From a virus, in IMG/VR virus record IMGVR_UViG_3300042691_031571, positions 1-22,678 of that record: DNA of 22,678 nt; one strand, written 5' to 3'. Both the position numbers and the translations under genes were made by a program. Shown in pieces: positions 21,226 through 22,678 of this stretch; within the stretch, counting starts at the first letter, position 1, and each line of letters opens with the position of its first letter. The notes under the pieces were generated by a model. The model saw nothing but the letters and a program-made list of their open reading frames with translations, searched no databases and was not told the DNA's origin.

Positions 21226-22678
21226 ATGGCGTGGAATCAATCGAGTAACAAATCTCTTAATAACGCTCAGGCCAAGACGCTTGGACCAGGCGCGCCAATA
21301 GCGCAGAATCCGGGATTTGCTGGTAAGCCATATCGCGATTCGTGGGACGTTGAGCGTGCATACAAAGAAGGAATGCAGAAGGTTACTTGGGTAGCCAGAT
21401 GTATCGATGCTATTGCCGGGAACCAGGCTCGTCTTCCAGTAATTCTAAGAAAAGATAATTCCCCAGACGGAGAAATTCTTTCTGGAAACAAAGCGAAGAA
21501 TTATTCTTTGCTCGAAGTTCTTAACACGAAGGCGAATGAAGGCGAAAATTCATTCATCTTTCGCTACAGAATGTCTGCACAATTACTTCTTGGAACACGT
21601 GGCGTATTCATTGAAAAAGTACGTGGACGAGATGGAAGCATTATCGGTCTAAACCTTTTGCCACCACAGTCGACTGCTCCAATACCAGACCCAAAGAAGT
21701 TTGTTTCTGGTTACGAAGTGCAGATGCCTTACGGCCAAAAGATAATAATGAAGCCGGAAGATGTTTGCTGGATTAGACGCCCCCACCCGCTCGACCCATA
21801 TCTGTCCTTGACTCCACTCGAGTCTGCAGGAATTGCAATTGAAATTGAAAATCTTGCAAAACTTTATAACAGAAACTATTTGATGAATGACGGAAGACCT
21901 GGTGGTCTTCTTGTTCTACGCGGCGAAATAGATGAAGACGACAAAGACGAGTTGCGCAACAGATTTAGGGGGAACATTGGAAAGGCGGGAATGACTACGG
22001 TTATTTCTGCCGATGACGGTGTTGACTATGTCGATACTTCTGCATCACCACGTGACGTTAACTACTCACAAATGCGCCAAATTACAAAAGAAGAAATTCT
22101 TGCATCATTCGGAGTTCCTGAATCAGTTATTGGAAATGCTGCCGGAAGAACCTTTAGTAACGCAAGCGAAGAAATACGTGTGTTCTGGATGGAGACGATG
22201 ATGCCTCACCTAGAACCGCTAGCTAGGGCGCTTGATGAACTTGATGACACTTATTATGTCGACTTTGACACAAGTGAAGTCCCAATTCTTCAGCTCTACA
22301 AGCAAGAACGTGAACGTTACCTGATGCAGGAATTCCAGGCTGGACTAATTAGTAACAACGAATACAGAATTGGTTCTGGCCGCAAGGAAGTAGAAGCAGA
22401 CTTGGCTGACTCTTTGTTGATGAATCCGAACCTAATTCCAATCGCAAACACAAAAAAGAAAATGGAAGACAAGCCAGCCGTGGATATGCCTGGTGCAGTT
22501 CCTGGAATGCCACCAATTCCTGGTGCGCCAGAAATGCCACCGGTTCCAGGCGCTCCACTCCCAGGCGAACCACCGCTTGACCCAAATACAATGCAGGGGG
22601 CGATGGCTGAAGTTGCTGGACAAGCAGTCGCTCCGGCGGCACCGACAGAAGAGCAATTGGCACAAAGCACGATTCCGC
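21226..22678 (+). CDS. Portal protein (HK97-like), 3' end beyond window
   Basis: I read the frame directly: ATG at 21226, then 484 codons to the edge. The N-terminal region VTWVARCIDAIAGNQARLPV, then FRYRMSAQLLLGTRGVFIEK and PLDPYLSLTPLESAGIAIEI are the typical portal core. QMRQITKEEILASFGVPESV followed by a GRTFSNASEE motif is the hallmark of HK97-type portals. YMPH-like and LQLYKQERERYLMQEFQAG lead to the crown, and GLISNNEYRIGSG is the standard C-terminal turn. It then ends in a Pro/Gly/Met-rich repeat region (about residues 425-455, PGMPPIPGAPEMPPVPGAP). The portal is the dodecameric DNA gate and binds the connector made from the other strand. Confidence 0.92.
   Translation, partial: MAWNQSSNKSLNNAQAKTLGPGAPIAQNPGFAGKPYRDSWDVERAYKEGMQKVTWVARCIDAIAGNQARLPVILRKDNSPDGEILSGNKAKNYSLLEVLNTKANEGENSFIFRYRMSAQLLLGTRGVFIEKVRGRDGSIIGLNLLPPQSTAPIPDPKKFVSGYEVQMPYGQKIIMKPEDVCWIRRPHPLDPYLSLTPLESAGIAIEIENLAKLYNRNYLMNDGRPGGLLVLRGEIDEDDKDELRNRFRGNIGKAGMTTVISADDGVDYVDTSASPRDVNYSQMRQITKEEILASFGVPESVIGNAAGRTFSNASEEIRVFWMETMMPHLEPLARALDELDDTYYVDFDTSEVPILQLYKQERERYLMQEFQAGLISNNEYRIGSGRKEVEADLADSLLMNPNLIPIANTKKKMEDKPAVDMPGAVPGMPPIPGAPEMPPVPGAPLPGEPPLDPNTMQGAMAEVAGQAVAPAAPTEEQLAQSTIP

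Noticed and set aside
22317-22670. Several minus-strand frames opposite the portal C-terminus
   Set aside because: They are shadows of the Pro/Gly-rich portal tail; the portal frame has the recognised motifs.

Overview
This window is a piece of a tailed-phage genome of the contractile (myovirus) type. The calls that define it are a tail sheath, a tail tube, a frameshifted tail assembly chaperone, a 1472-residue tape measure, baseplate hub-type proteins, a large terminase and an HK97-type portal. Base composition is moderate, with AT-rich gaps. I see no integrase, tRNA, CRISPR array or lysis cassette, and the major capsid protein and protease are not in view. The host cannot be fixed from sequence alone. 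An actinobacterial host (for example a freshwater actinobacterium) is a weak guess, resting on a histone-H1/HupB-like Lys-Ala tail and on the general gene content.

Layout from right to left. At the right end, a small two-helix membrane protein and the portal run rightward and off the edge; head genes presumably continue there. Divergent from them is a leftward operon of near-contiguous genes: large terminase, a 164-aa unknown, a Rad52-like annealing protein, a Cas4/RecB-like nuclease with a likely Fe-S cluster, a 170-aa unknown and an HNH endonuclease. It ends in an intrinsic terminator that overlaps the HNH stop codon. Next comes about 340 bases without a convincing gene (16453-16791). This stretch holds two copies of a 28-29 base AT-rich repeat, each followed leftward by a structured segment, and a strong terminator just before the next gene.

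A second leftward operon then encodes a RuvC-like resolvase, a 111-aa coiled-coil protein, a ParB/Srx-domain protein, a PAPS-reductase-like (IbrA-like) ATP pyrophosphatase and a second ParB/Srx-domain protein, all with overlapping ends. After a short gap, the leftward virion-assembly block contains an H1-like basic protein, an 84-aa unknown, a head-tail connector, a gpG/gpS-type morphogenesis protein, a tail terminator-like protein, sheath, tube, chaperone (with -1 frameshift), tape measure, a 541-aa baseplate-type protein and a baseplate hub cut by the left edge.

The most interesting parts are three. (1) The 16453-16791 locus looks like one or two phage RNAs or an attenuator leader. Its terminator loop is complementary over 9 bases to a segment just downstream of a repeat copy, and it carries a 17-base exact match to the conserved helix 69-71 region of 23S rRNA (antisense if transcribed leftward). 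(2) The ParB - PAPS-reductase-like - ParB triad is a candidate sulfur/nucleotide-chemistry or regulatory cassette. (3) Portal and the connector/tail genes are on opposite strands, separated by the recombination and RNA regions.
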